Part shown: piece by piece, positions 16,574-26,200 of the stretch
Numbering within the stretch: the stretch's first letter is position 1
How the letters are laid out: each line of letters starts with the position of its first letter
Origin: CAZART01 sp964487555
GTDB lineage: Bacteria; Bacteroidota; Rhodothermia; Rhodothermales; VXPQ01
Direction: 5' to 3'
Assembly (NCBI GenBank): GCA_964487555.1
Contig: CAZART010000035.1
Location: 1-42,490 of the forward strand
DNA: 42,490 nt
Position numbers and translations under genes: made by a program
The notes under the pieces: model-generated
Told to the model about the DNA's origin: nothing
Seen by the model: the letters and a program-made list of their open reading frames with translations, nothing else
The model's database searches: none

Positions 16574-18375
16574 GAAGCCATCCTCGCCATGCCCCGGAAT
16601 GCCGGGTTGGATTCGAGCAGCTCATCATAGGTCCCTTGCGCCACGATGCGTCCCCCTTCCAGCATGTAAATCGTGTCGCAATTGCGCACGGTTTCGAGCC
16701 TGTGCGCGATCATGATGATCGTCATCTGCTTTGGAAGGCGGCCCAGTGCCTCCATAACGGCGTCTTCGGTGATGCCGTCGAGTGCGCTCGTGGCTTCGTC
16801 GAGAACCAGGACGTCGGGATCGCGATAAAGCGCCCTTGCGAGTCCGATCCGCTGGCGCTGCCCCCCGCTGAGGCGTGCGCCGCGCTCCCCAACGCGTGTC
16901 TCGAGACCCTCGGGAAGCTCATCGAAGACGAATGAGCTCAGCAGCGCAAGCTCCGTAACCTCTCGCACGCGCTCCATATCCACGTCCGCCGGCTCCTGGC
17001 CGAAGGCGATATTGCGCGCGATGGGGCCGTCGATCAGGGTGACTTCCTGCGGCACATATCCGGCCCGCATCTGCCAGGACCTCACGTTCTCACGCAAGAT
17101 GGGCATCCCATCTACGAGAAGCTGCCCCGACGTCGGCCTCAAGAGGCCCATGATGATGTCCACCAGGGTCGACTTGCCGGAACCTGTGGAACCCACGAAT
17201 CCGACGCGTGCGCCCTTTGGGATCGTGATGTCGATTGCCTCTAAAACCGGAACAGTCGATCCGGGATACCTGAACGTGACGCTCGAAAGCTGGACCGCCT
17301 CTTCGAAGTGAAGTGCGCTGCGGCGGCCGGAACGCTCCATTTCGCCCAGGTCGACCGGTTCGACCTTTGCGAAGTCATCGTAAATGGCGTCAAGGACTCT
17401 ATGGTTAAAACGTAGCGCCGTGATGGCCTGAAATGATTGCTGCAGGGACGGCATCAGGCGATGCCCTGCGACCGCGTAGAGGCTGAGGAGCGGTACGATT
17501 TCCTCCATGCTCTGGCCCATCGCGAGCAGGTATAGAAGAATCACGAGGATGCCACCGAAAGCAAGTACTTCGACGACGCTTTGCGGCGTTTCCGAGATGA
17601 CGGCAAATTTCGGCTGCAGATTCGAATGGCGACGGTCGATCTCCTCGAATCGTTGCGCAAAGAACCGCTCACATCCTAATATTTTCACCGCTTTCACGGA
17701 TCCAAACGTCTCCGCTACGGCCCTGAAGCGCATCCTGAACAGTCGAAAGCGAATGACGCCTATTCGAGCCAGGTAGGAGCGTACGGCCAGGTAGATTACG
17801 ACGTAGGAGCCGCCGAGGACGACCGAGACGATCAGTGCGAGCTTGGGATCAACGGCAATAAGAAGCGCGAAGATGATGAGGGCTACAAATCCTTGCGCAC
17901 AGAGACGCGCAATCGGCAGCAACACCTCGCGAACGAGTTGCTGCACCTCACCTATAATCTGCTTTTGCAGCTTGGTCGGCTGATTCTGCAAAAAGAACGA
18001 GTACGGCTGCATCAAATACGTGGCAATAAGCCTCGACCCGATCGAGTGAGCGCTACTCCATACGAATCGGTGCTGAAAATACCTGGTCATCGAGCTCGCC
18101 GCCTTCGACAGCACGATGAGAGCGAGTACGCAGCCGCCGATGGCCATCAGAAAATTCCGAGGACTGGTGAAGTTCAGCCATTCGTAGGCCGATCTAAGCA
18201 CCGCGTTCTCGAGAGCGACCTCCGGACGCGCGACAAGCTGCATAAAGGGCATGATCGAGGCGATTCCTACGACCTCCATGACCGCCATCACGAGAATTGC
18301 ACCTAGAAGTGCTAGAAAACGTCGTTTTTCGGACCGGGTCAGGATGACACGAAGCTTCAGGTAAAGATCGAACAT
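16570..18375 (-). CDS. ABC transporter, fused permease-ATPase (PglK/MsbA-like glycan flippase)
   Basis: A 601-residue half-transporter. About six membrane segments occupy residues 20-310 (for example LGAILVMAVMEVVGIASIMP and LMAIGGCVLALIVLS), followed by an ATPase domain. Walker A GSTGSGKST is at 395-403, the signature LSGGQRQRIGLARA at about 502, Walker B VLVLDEATSALD at about 522, and the switch histidine in IAHRLETV. In PglK-like and MsbA-like members such proteins flip lipid-linked glycans or lipid A across the inner membrane. Within a glycan operon and with no MATE-type Wzx flippase visible, flipping of an undecaprenyl-linked glycan is the most likely role, though a drug or lipid exporter cannot be excluded. 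It overlaps the GT2 gene by 4 bp. Confidence 0.88.
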   Translation of the reverse strand: MFDLYLKLRVILTRSEKRRFLALLGAILVMAVMEVVGIASIMPFMQLVARPEVALENAVLRSAYEWLNFTSPRNFLMAIGGCVLALIVLSKAASSMTRYFQHRFVWSSAHSIGSRLIATYLMQPYSFFLQNQPTKLQKQIIGEVQQLVREVLLPIARLCAQGFVALIIFALLIAVDPKLALIVSVVLGGSYVVIYLAVRSYLARIGVIRFRLFRMRFRAVAETFGSVKAVKILGCERFFAQRFEEIDRRHSNLQPKFAVISETPQSVVEVLAFGGILVILLYLLAMGQSMEEIVPLLSLYAVAGHRLMPSLQQSFQAITALRFNHRVLDAIYDDFAKVEPVDLGEMERSGRRSALHFEEAVQLSSVTFRYPGSTVPVLEAIDITIPKGARVGFVGSTGSGKSTLVDIIMGLLRPTSGQLLVDGMPILRENVRSWQMRAGYVPQEVTLIDGPIARNIAFGQEPADVDMERVREVTELALLSSFVFDELPEGLETRVGERGARLSGGQRQRIGLARALYRDPDVLVLDEATSALDGITEDAVMEALGRLPKQMTIIMIAHRLETVRNCDTIYMLEGGRIVAQGTYDELLESNPAFRGMARMAS

Positions 18376-18393
18376 GCGCGAAAGCTCCGTCGG

Positions 18394-19257
18394 TTAGAAC
18401 TGACTGCGGGAAATAGCCACTGCTTTTCCGACGGTCGATCGGAGCATGCGGACGGGAAAATTCCAGCTATGGTAGACGCCGTTCAGCGTTTGAAGGCGCT
18501 GAAGTGCACCTGAAAGCTCCTGTTTCCGTCTTTCCAGATGCTCCTCGAAAGCCTTGTGGGCGTTTTCGTAGAGCTCGATATCCAGAAGATTGAGCATCTC
18601 AATCTGCTTCATCGTCTCGCTCGACACCGCCGTTCGCACCGGCCGACTTCTCGTCACGTTCCTCGATTCATATACGGGATATCCCCGCCAGCCCAGCTCA
18701 ACTTTCATGAGCAGCAACGTTTCGTCGAAGCGATCGGCCAATCCGACAACCGAGAAATGCTCCTTCAGATGCTGCTGCGCCGTGTCGAGCATAGCCCTCG
18801 AGCATTCGCCGTGGGGGACGCTCCGATGGTCCGGCCCGAATAAGGTCCGAACCTGGTTGTTCTCCAACTCCGGAGACATGCCGCTCGTCACGTAGTCGTG
18901 GAGACTCATATTGCGTTCGTGAACGATCTGATAGAACGGATGGCTAGGCTTGCTCCGAACGTAATAGTAGTGGGAGATCACCCGATCTATCGGATTGCGC
19001 AGTACGGTGATGTAGGTGTAGGCATTGGGAACATGCGCATGTATACCAAAAAACATGTGTCCTTTAATCAGGCGAATCCGGGCTCGCTCGGATTCATGCA
19101 GCTGCCGGTAGCGTTCCTCGCGGACGTCTTGCGCCCCGTTCACATAAAACGTCTCGCGAGACCGGTACTGCCTTGCGAGTACCGTCTCAAGGGTGGTGCC
19201 GGCTGTCTTCGGAATGTGCAGGAATATGACCGTTCTGTTCTGGATTGGCATAGTCAT
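18394..19257 (-). CDS. Sulfotransferase (Sulfotransfer_2 type)
   Basis: A 287-residue PAPS-dependent carbohydrate sulfotransferase. FLHIPKTAGTTLETVL at about 12-27 is the 5'-phosphosulfate loop, and ITVLRNPIDRVISHYYYVR at about 83-101 is the 3'-phosphate site. KGHMFFGIH lies between them, as in the sister gene at 13345-14124, and a charged helical C-terminal segment (about 230-265) follows. The start MTMPIQNRTV is at 19257; the second ATG two codons later is equally possible. It is 18 bp upstream of the ABC transporter gene. Its first 71 bp are overlapped by the 3' end of the damaged-looking Ig-like frame upstream, which suggests that frame lost its original end. Confidence 0.92.
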   Translation of the reverse strand: MTMPIQNRTVIFLHIPKTAGTTLETVLARQYRSRETFYVNGAQDVREERYRQLHESERARIRLIKGHMFFGIHAHVPNAYTYITVLRNPIDRVISHYYYVRSKPSHPFYQIVHERNMSLHDYVTSGMSPELENNQVRTLFGPDHRSVPHGECSRAMLDTAQQHLKEHFSVVGLADRFDETLLLMKVELGWRGYPVYESRNVTRSRPVRTAVSSETMKQIEMLNLLDIELYENAHKAFEEHLERRKQELSGALQRLQTLNGVYHSWNFPVRMLRSTVGKAVAISRSQF

Positions 19258-19981
19258 GTCTACGGGTGGGTGCGCGGTTCTTAAGCTGTGAATACGGTGT
19301 CGTTACGAGGCGGTCGTTTCCCGGAAGAATTCGAAGGACAGCGGCGTTGACCGTCCGCTCACTCCGGCTTCCCCAAACCGGATCCGTCGCGCCCATGCCT
19401 GAGCTGCTGCCTTGATTTCCCGGTGCGGCAGACGGCATCGATCCTGTCCGAAAGCTCGTTACGTGCGGCGGCACAGGCCGACCTCGAAGGTCCTTCAATC
19501 CCGAAATCGACAATACGTACGAAGTGTGGGCGCCGAGAAGCTCGAGAGGACGTAGGGTCATCACGCCGTGGCTTTCGGCGGAGACGTCGAGAGCTGCGGT
19601 TTCGGCAGGCTTACCCGCGGGATGGAGGCGAATGGCGTCGTTCGTGATGGTCGATAGATCAAGGCCCCCGCTGGTCAAAGGAACGTGCACGCGGACGTTA
19701 ATTGGGCTGTCGCGCGAAACCATCAGCGCACCCGCGACCGGCCTTGTTTCCGTAACGAGCGGAGGGCGGAGGGCGTAGCCGATTGATGCTACCGAAAAAA
19801 TCAAGGCCACGGCGGCAATCCACCATGCCACGCGCGCCATCGGGTTGGTGGAATTATCCGTGAGATGCGAAGTGGGGCCACGATTCGAGGGCCCATACAA
19901 ATTTCCAACTCGTGCGGCCGGATCGGGACCATTATCGCTTTCCCGATCGGTGCTTCCCTGAAACGTTAAGTCACTATTCAT
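19187..19981 (-). CDS. Membrane-anchored Ig-like (Big_5) protein, probably a truncated paralogue of the giant T9SS protein
   Basis: A 264-residue frame from the ATG at 19981. A polar N terminus (1-48) is followed by one membrane helix (about 50-70, VAWWIAAVALIFSVASIGYA) and an SbsA/Big_5-type Ig-like domain at about 78-183 (GLDLSTITNDAIRLHPAGKP; YVLSISGLKDLRG). The same domain, with similar wording, occurs in the giant divergent protein at about 24880-25210. Directly after it, residues 189-219 match the giant protein's sugar-dehydrogenase-like domain: by eye 17 of 30 positions are identical (NQGS, MG, WG, R, ER, AAVLR). In the giant protein about 145 residues separate these two segments. The last 45 residues match nothing seen here and run 71 bp into the sulfotransferase gene. 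It therefore looks like an internally deleted and truncated copy; whether it is still expressed is unknown. The frame opens at 20077, but 19981 is preferred. Confidence 0.55.
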   Translation of the reverse strand: MNSDLTFQGSTDRESDNGPDPAARVGNLYGPSNRGPTSHLTDNSTNPMARVAWWIAAVALIFSVASIGYALRPPLVTETRPVAGALMVSRDSPINVRVHVPLTSGGLDLSTITNDAIRLHPAGKPAETAALDVSAESHGVMTLRPLELLGAHTSYVLSISGLKDLRGRPVPPHVTSFRTGSMPSAAPGNQGSSSGMGATDPVWGSRSERTVNAAVLRILPGNDRLVTTPYSQLKNRAPTRRHDYANPEQNGHIPAHSEDSRHHP

Positions 19982-20284
19982 CCCTGAGTCGGCTTCGTTC
20001 AGGCTTGATTGGAGGCACGCGGACAATCCGGCCGTCGTGATGCAATGCTGTCTCGATTCGTCGCGACACATGCGCACGACGGAAAGAAGGCCTGGGCTCA
20101 GCGATCACATTCCAGACCCTTCAGGGGGGTTTGCAACGATGCGTGTGATGGGGCCGTGGGTCGCCCAAACATTGTAACGATTCCCATCAGCTCTCTGCGC
20201 TTCCGACCGTTGCGACGACCATGTTATGCGGAAAGTCTACTGACGCGCCAACCTGTCCCCCTCCGTGAACGAGTGTACCCCATT
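19982..20284. promoter_or_regulatory. Divergent intergenic region between the two main operons
   Basis: About 303 bp lie between the chosen starts of the minus-strand run (19981) and the plus-strand giant gene (20285). Promoters for both directions must lie here or just inside the frames. The giant gene's frame is open back to 20009, but the upstream codons do not encode anything protein-like and its signal peptide begins at 20285. I could not assign -35/-10 boxes or a clear operator. Confidence 0.5.
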
Positions 20285-23200
20285 ATGACATTGACATCGA
20301 TCGCAAAGAGCGGCGTTCTCATGCTGGCCACTCTTTTTTGTGCAGTCACCACCACGTGGGCTCAGACACTACAGCTCGAAAATCTCGATGGAGTGCCGTA
20401 CCCCGATCGACTTTCTTTCAGCAGGATCGGAAGTCTTGCCACGCCACCCCCGAACGGGGTGCACGAACGGGTCACGCTCCGTCTGAAAAATACCGGTGCA
20501 AGCCCCCTTTCCATCAGCGGACTTACGCTCAGCAACCTCAAATTCACCATTGAGAATCGGCCGGCCCTGCCGGCTTCAATCGCCGCGGGGGATTTTCTGG
20601 ATCTACAGGTTCGTTTCGTCGTGGAGACGAACAGGCGCGTCCACAGTGCAACCCTGACGATCTCGTCGAACGACCCGTTTACGCCGACGAAATCCGTCGA
20701 GCTCAGCGGATACTGGCAGCCGCAATCCGAGAATAATAAGGAGCCGACGGTCGTGCAGCTGATGGAAGTGTTCGGTTACACGACTGAAATTATCGGTCCC
20801 GAACAGGTCCTGAATCAGAACGGTCGCATCGCGGCGACCGGTGAGGAAGTTATTTCGGCATACTGGAAAAAAGCTGACGGATCCAAGCCCGTAACCGTAC
20901 GGCAGCTGGCTGCCTTCCATGGATATCCATCAGTCAACCGCATCTTCTGGCACTATAAGGGCAGTACGTCCACGACCGCGATCGTCGCCCATGAGGCCGA
21001 AGACGCACAGTCGATCCTGCCTCGGCGAACGAATTCCACGCTGCCCGCTCAGGGAACCTTTAATCCCTCGTCGTCTACAGCGGGCGGCATTTTCGGCCTA
21101 AAGATCCAAAATGAATGGTCCGATCCGACCTTCAATGACAAGTCTCTGGACGATTGCTCGGACGGGCCGAATACATGCGGTCATCATATCCGCATCTGGC
21201 CGGCGAGGGACCGCGCCGGCGTACTCATGCCGAACACGTTTATCGTCACGATGGACAATGCCGGTATCAACTACGACTACAACGACAACGTCTACCTCGT
21301 CAGCAACATCGCGCCCGAATCGCCGGTCGCGGGGCTCGAAGACGTCCGCATTAACGCCGGCGGCCCGGCCGTGACTACGGGCGGACAGAACTACATCGCC
21401 AACGTCTATGCCTCCGGCGGGGCGAGCTTCACGCCGAGCTGCGACCTCGGAGACATCCAGGGGACGACGGACGACGTCCTCTATCGGACCGAATACTCGG
21501 AAGCGACGATTTTCTCCTACGCTATACCGGCCCAGGCGGGCAGCTATACCGTGCGCCTTCACTTCGCCGAAATCTGGTGGGGCAGTTGCTCCGGAGCAGC
21601 CGGCGGACCAGGCAAGCGCGTCTTCGACGTCAGCATGGAGGGCGCGCTCATCCTCGATGACCTCGATATTTATGCCGAGGTGGGGGCGGTAACGGCGCTC
21701 GTCAAAACGTTTCAGGCCGACATGACCGACGGCATCCTCAACCTTGATTTTACCGCGAGCGTCAACTATCCGATGATCTCGGCCGTCGAAGTGCTCTCGA
21801 CGACCAATCAGGCGCCGGTGGCAAGCTTCACCGCCTCGCCGAACACGGGCGAAGCACCTCTCAGCGTGAACTTTGACGCCTCGGCCTCCAACGACCCGGA
21901 CGGCAGCATCATGGCCTACGCGTGGGTTCTCGAAAGCGGCGTCACGGCTACCGGAGTGACGATCTCTCACACCTTCAACTCCGCCGGTACCTACGACGTC
22001 CTCCTCACCGTCACGGACAATTCCGGCGTCTCTACGACAGCGACGCAAACCATTACCGTCGGCGAGCCGGGCGCCTTTAACCCGTTCGCGGAATCCGGCG
22101 GACAGGTCGTGTTCGAGGCGGAGAACTTCCACGATCACGTGCCGCGCAGCGGCAAGACCTGGAACGTGAAGACCGACCCGGGCGCCGTGGGCACTTCGAT
22201 GCGGCCGGAGCCGGCCACCGGCACGAACATCGATACCGGCTACTCGACGACGAGTCCCGAGCTTCAGTACCGGGTCCAGTTTACGACGCCCGGGACCTAT
22301 CACGTCTGGATGCGCGCCTTTGCGGCCGACGGGACCGCCGACTCCTGGCACGTGGGCCTCGACGGTCAAGAGATCGTCACCGCCGACAGGATCGTTCTCG
22401 CGAGCCCGTTCGGTGAATGGCGCTGGACGAAGACCTCGATGGGTACGACCAAGCCTGCAACGATTGGCGTCACCACTGCGGGCGAGCACGTCATCAACCT
22501 GTGGATGCGCGAGGACGGCGCCTACGTCGACCGTCTCCTGTTGACGACGGACGCGGCGTTCATCCCGGCCGGAAACGGTCCGGTCGAAAGCCCGCGAACG
22601 GCATCGGGCTCAAACCTGCTTCCAACGGCCGACTTCACGGCTACGCCGACGAGCGGTCAGGCTCCGCTGACGGTCAATTTCGACGCCGGAGCGTCGAGCG
22701 ATCCCGACGGATCTATCGACGGCTATTCATGGGATTTCGACGGTGACTCCGTCATAGATGCGACCTTCACGGACACGCCGCTTGCGAGCTTTACGTACGA
22801 CACGCAGGGGACCTTCACGCCCTCCCTGCGTGTCGTCGACGATGCCGGGGGGATTGGAACGACATCCCGGACCATTACGGTTGCGGCCTCTCTCGATAAC
22901 TTCACCGTCGTTTCCTGGAGTACCGTCGCCCCGGCTCCTGAGAAGCGCAGCGAAGGTTTCGGAGGCTTTGCATCTGACGGCAAGCTCTACCTGTTTGGCG
23001 GATACAACGGCGATCCCAATTTCACGCCGACGCGTCGTGTGGATGCGTACGACCCAATCACCAACAGCTGGACGTCGCGGGCTGCTTTGCCGACCGGTCT
23101 AAGCCATGCGGGCGTTGCCGTCGATGGAGACAATATCTATTTCGCCGGGGGATACCCTGAAAAAGCCGGCGGAGGACAGACGTTTGCCACCGATGCCGTG

Positions 23201-26200
23201 TGGAAATACAATACGACGACGAATACGTACAGCGCACTTCCTAGCCTGCCGTCCGCGCGCGGAGGCGGCGCGCTCGCCATTGCGGGCACTACGCTTCACT
23301 TCTTCGGGGGCGCCGACGCCGGCCGAAATGATGCAGCGACACACTGGACACTGTCACTCAGCGGCGGAACGAGCTGGGGCGTCGCACCGAGCATGCCGGC
23401 ACCCCGCAACCACCTGGGTGGAGCGGGCCTGAACGGCCGCGTCTATGCCGTCGGCGGTCAGGCCGAACAGGATGCCTCTGCCGTCCTGAGTAACCAGGTT
23501 TACGTGTTCGATCCGGTCACAGGCGTGTGGACCACCGTGGCACCTATGCCGGTGGCCACTTCGCACATTAATGCCTCGACATTCGCCATGGGCCGTCGCC
23601 TGATTGTCGCCGGAGGAGACATCGCGCACACGCAGAGCACGAATGCCGTGTATGCCTACGATCCTTCGACGAACGCCTGGGTCGCGCTCACTTCGCTCCC
23701 CGGCGGCCGCATAGCAGGAGTCGCCGACGATTTCAACGGCAACCTCTACTTCACGACAGGCTCGCAGCGAGCGACCACGTACAGGGGTGTCCCGCAGGTC
23801 GAAAGCACCAACGTGGAGCCTACGGCGCAGATCACCGCCCTTCCGACATCCGGCTCGTATCCGTTGACGGTGGATTTCGATGGAGCCGGATCGACGGACG
23901 GCGACGGGTTCATCGTTTCATATGATTGGGACTTCGGCGACGGCGGGTCGGGCGCGACGGGGATCACGGCGGGCCATACGTACACGGAGGCCGGCAACTT
24001 CGTGGTCACGCTTGTGGTGGCGGACGATGATGGCGGCGTCGGCTCGACGACCGTCACCATCACGGTTACGGAACCGGCTCAACCCTTCGCCGAATCCGGA
24101 GGCGAAGTCGTAATGGAGGCCGAGAACCACCACACCGCCCTGGGGCGTGGAGGCAAATCCTGGGTCTTGAAGAGCTTTGCCGGAAGCGTCGGCTCCTCGA
24201 TGCGCCCGGAGCCGGTCACCACCACAAACATCGACGTCGACTACGCAGCGACGAGTCCGGAAATGCAATTCCGCGTGTACGTCACTACCCCTGGAACCTA
24301 TCACGTATGGGGGCGCGCCTACGGCTCCGACGGCAACTCCGACTCGTGGCACGTCGGCACGGGACTTCAGCAAACGGCCGATCGAATGGCTCTCGGGAAG
24401 CCGTTCGGACAATGGAGATGGACCAAGAACACTATGGATTCCACACCGGCCACCCTCCAGATCGACACTCCGGGCGAACACCTGATTAGTGTATGGATGC
24501 GTGAGGATGGACTGTACCTCGATCGAATCCTCCTTACGACGAACGCGTCGTTTACACCCTCCGGAGATGGGCCGCCGGAGAGCGCGCGGTACACGGACGT
24601 CCCGAATACGAAGCCTACAGCTGCGTTTACCATGACTCCGACGAGCGGCACGGCTCCACTGGACGTAGAGTTTGACGCCGGCGCCTCGTTCGACAGCGAT
24701 GGTACGATTACCTCCTATCGGTGGGATTTTGGCGACGGCAACACCGGAAGCGGCGCTCTTACGTCGCACTCTTACTCGTCGGAGGGTTCGTTCACCGTGA
24801 TGCTCGTCGTGACGGACAACGGAAGCTACACGGATACGACCGAGCAGTCGGTCGTGGTGGATCCCTCTACATTCGCGAGTCCCTCCGTTACGGGGACGTC
24901 ACCCGTGGGCGGAGCCGTCGACGTGAGTCGCGACACGTTTATCGCGGCGGACGTGGATCTTCCGAATGTCGGAATGGGCATTGATGCCAGTACCCTGACG
25001 AATTCGACCGTCCGTCTTTATCCCGCCGGAAGTCCCGGCTCGCCGGTTCCTGCGAACGTGAACACGAGCGGCGGCGGCGACGCTATCGTCTTACAACCAA
25101 CGGTTCGACTCGCGGCCAACACGCCGTATACGTTCGAGGTCACTTCCGGATTGAAGGACCTTAGCGGAACGTCATTTATTCCATTCGCGATGAGCTTTTG
25201 GACCGGCTCACTGCCCAGCGGCACGCTCGACACCGACATCGCTTTTTCCAAGGTCGCTCTTGCCGATGCGGTAGGAAAGTTCACGACGCTCGTCATCGGG
25301 CCCGAGGGCAAGCTTTATGCGACGCAGAACGACGGTATCATTAAACGCTGGACGATTCAGCCCGACGGCACCCTGTCGAACATGGAGGTCCTGAACGCAC
25401 TCCAGCTCGCCGAGGGCGGTAATCGACTCCTCATCGGCCTCGCCTTCTCTCCGAATGCTACGGCCGACAGCCTCGTTGCCTGGGTCAGCCACACAACCTT
25501 TGGGTTTAGCGGAATGGCCGACTGGGGCGGGAAGATCACGCGCCTGAGCGGGTCCGAGTTGCACCTCGTCCAGGACTTTGTCGTCAACCTGCCGCGCTCG
25601 ATTCGCGATCACGTGACCAACGGCGTGGTTTTCGGTCCGGATGGTGCGCTCTACGTCAATCAAGGAAGCAATACGGCGATGGGCGACGCCGACAACGCCT
25701 GGGGCAATCGGCCCGAGCGGATGCTGACGGCCGCGGTCCTGCGTGTGGATGTAAATGCCCTCGCCGCATCCGGCACGCTGCCGCTGAATGTTCAGACCGC
25801 CGACGAAGGATCCTATACCCCGTATGCTTCGAACGCGCCCGTTAAAGTCTTCGCCAGCGGCGTTCGTAATGCCTACGATCTCGTCTGGCACTCGAACGGA
25901 TTCCTGTATCTTCCAACGAACGGATCCGCGGCCGGCGGCAAAGCGCCCGCAAGTGTGTCCGGAACCATCCGACCCGACGGCACCGCCTATAGCGGACCAG
26001 CCATACCGGCCATCGACAGCGTTGAAACGCAGAACGATTTCTTGTTCCGCGTCGCTCCGCCGGATGTAAGCGGAAGCTACGGATATCACTACTTCGGACA
26101 CCCGAACCCCACACGAGGGGAGTACGTATTAAACGGCGGAAATCCGACGTCCGGTGCCGATGTTGCGGAGGTCTTCAGATATCCCACAGGCATTACACCC

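Noticed and set aside
21098..22489. 463-codon open frame on the minus strand inside the giant gene
   Set aside because: It is antisense to the malectin, PKD and EAEN-type domains of a well-supported gene. Its translation is rich in Arg, Gly and His without motifs. Similar antisense frames appear opposite the other EAEN-type copies (23918-24769, 26612-27613, 41291-41755), as expected for repeats in GC-rich coding DNA.
25208..26101. 297-codon open frame on the minus strand
   Set aside because: Antisense to the dehydrogenase-like propeller; no recognisable motif and no independent start signals.
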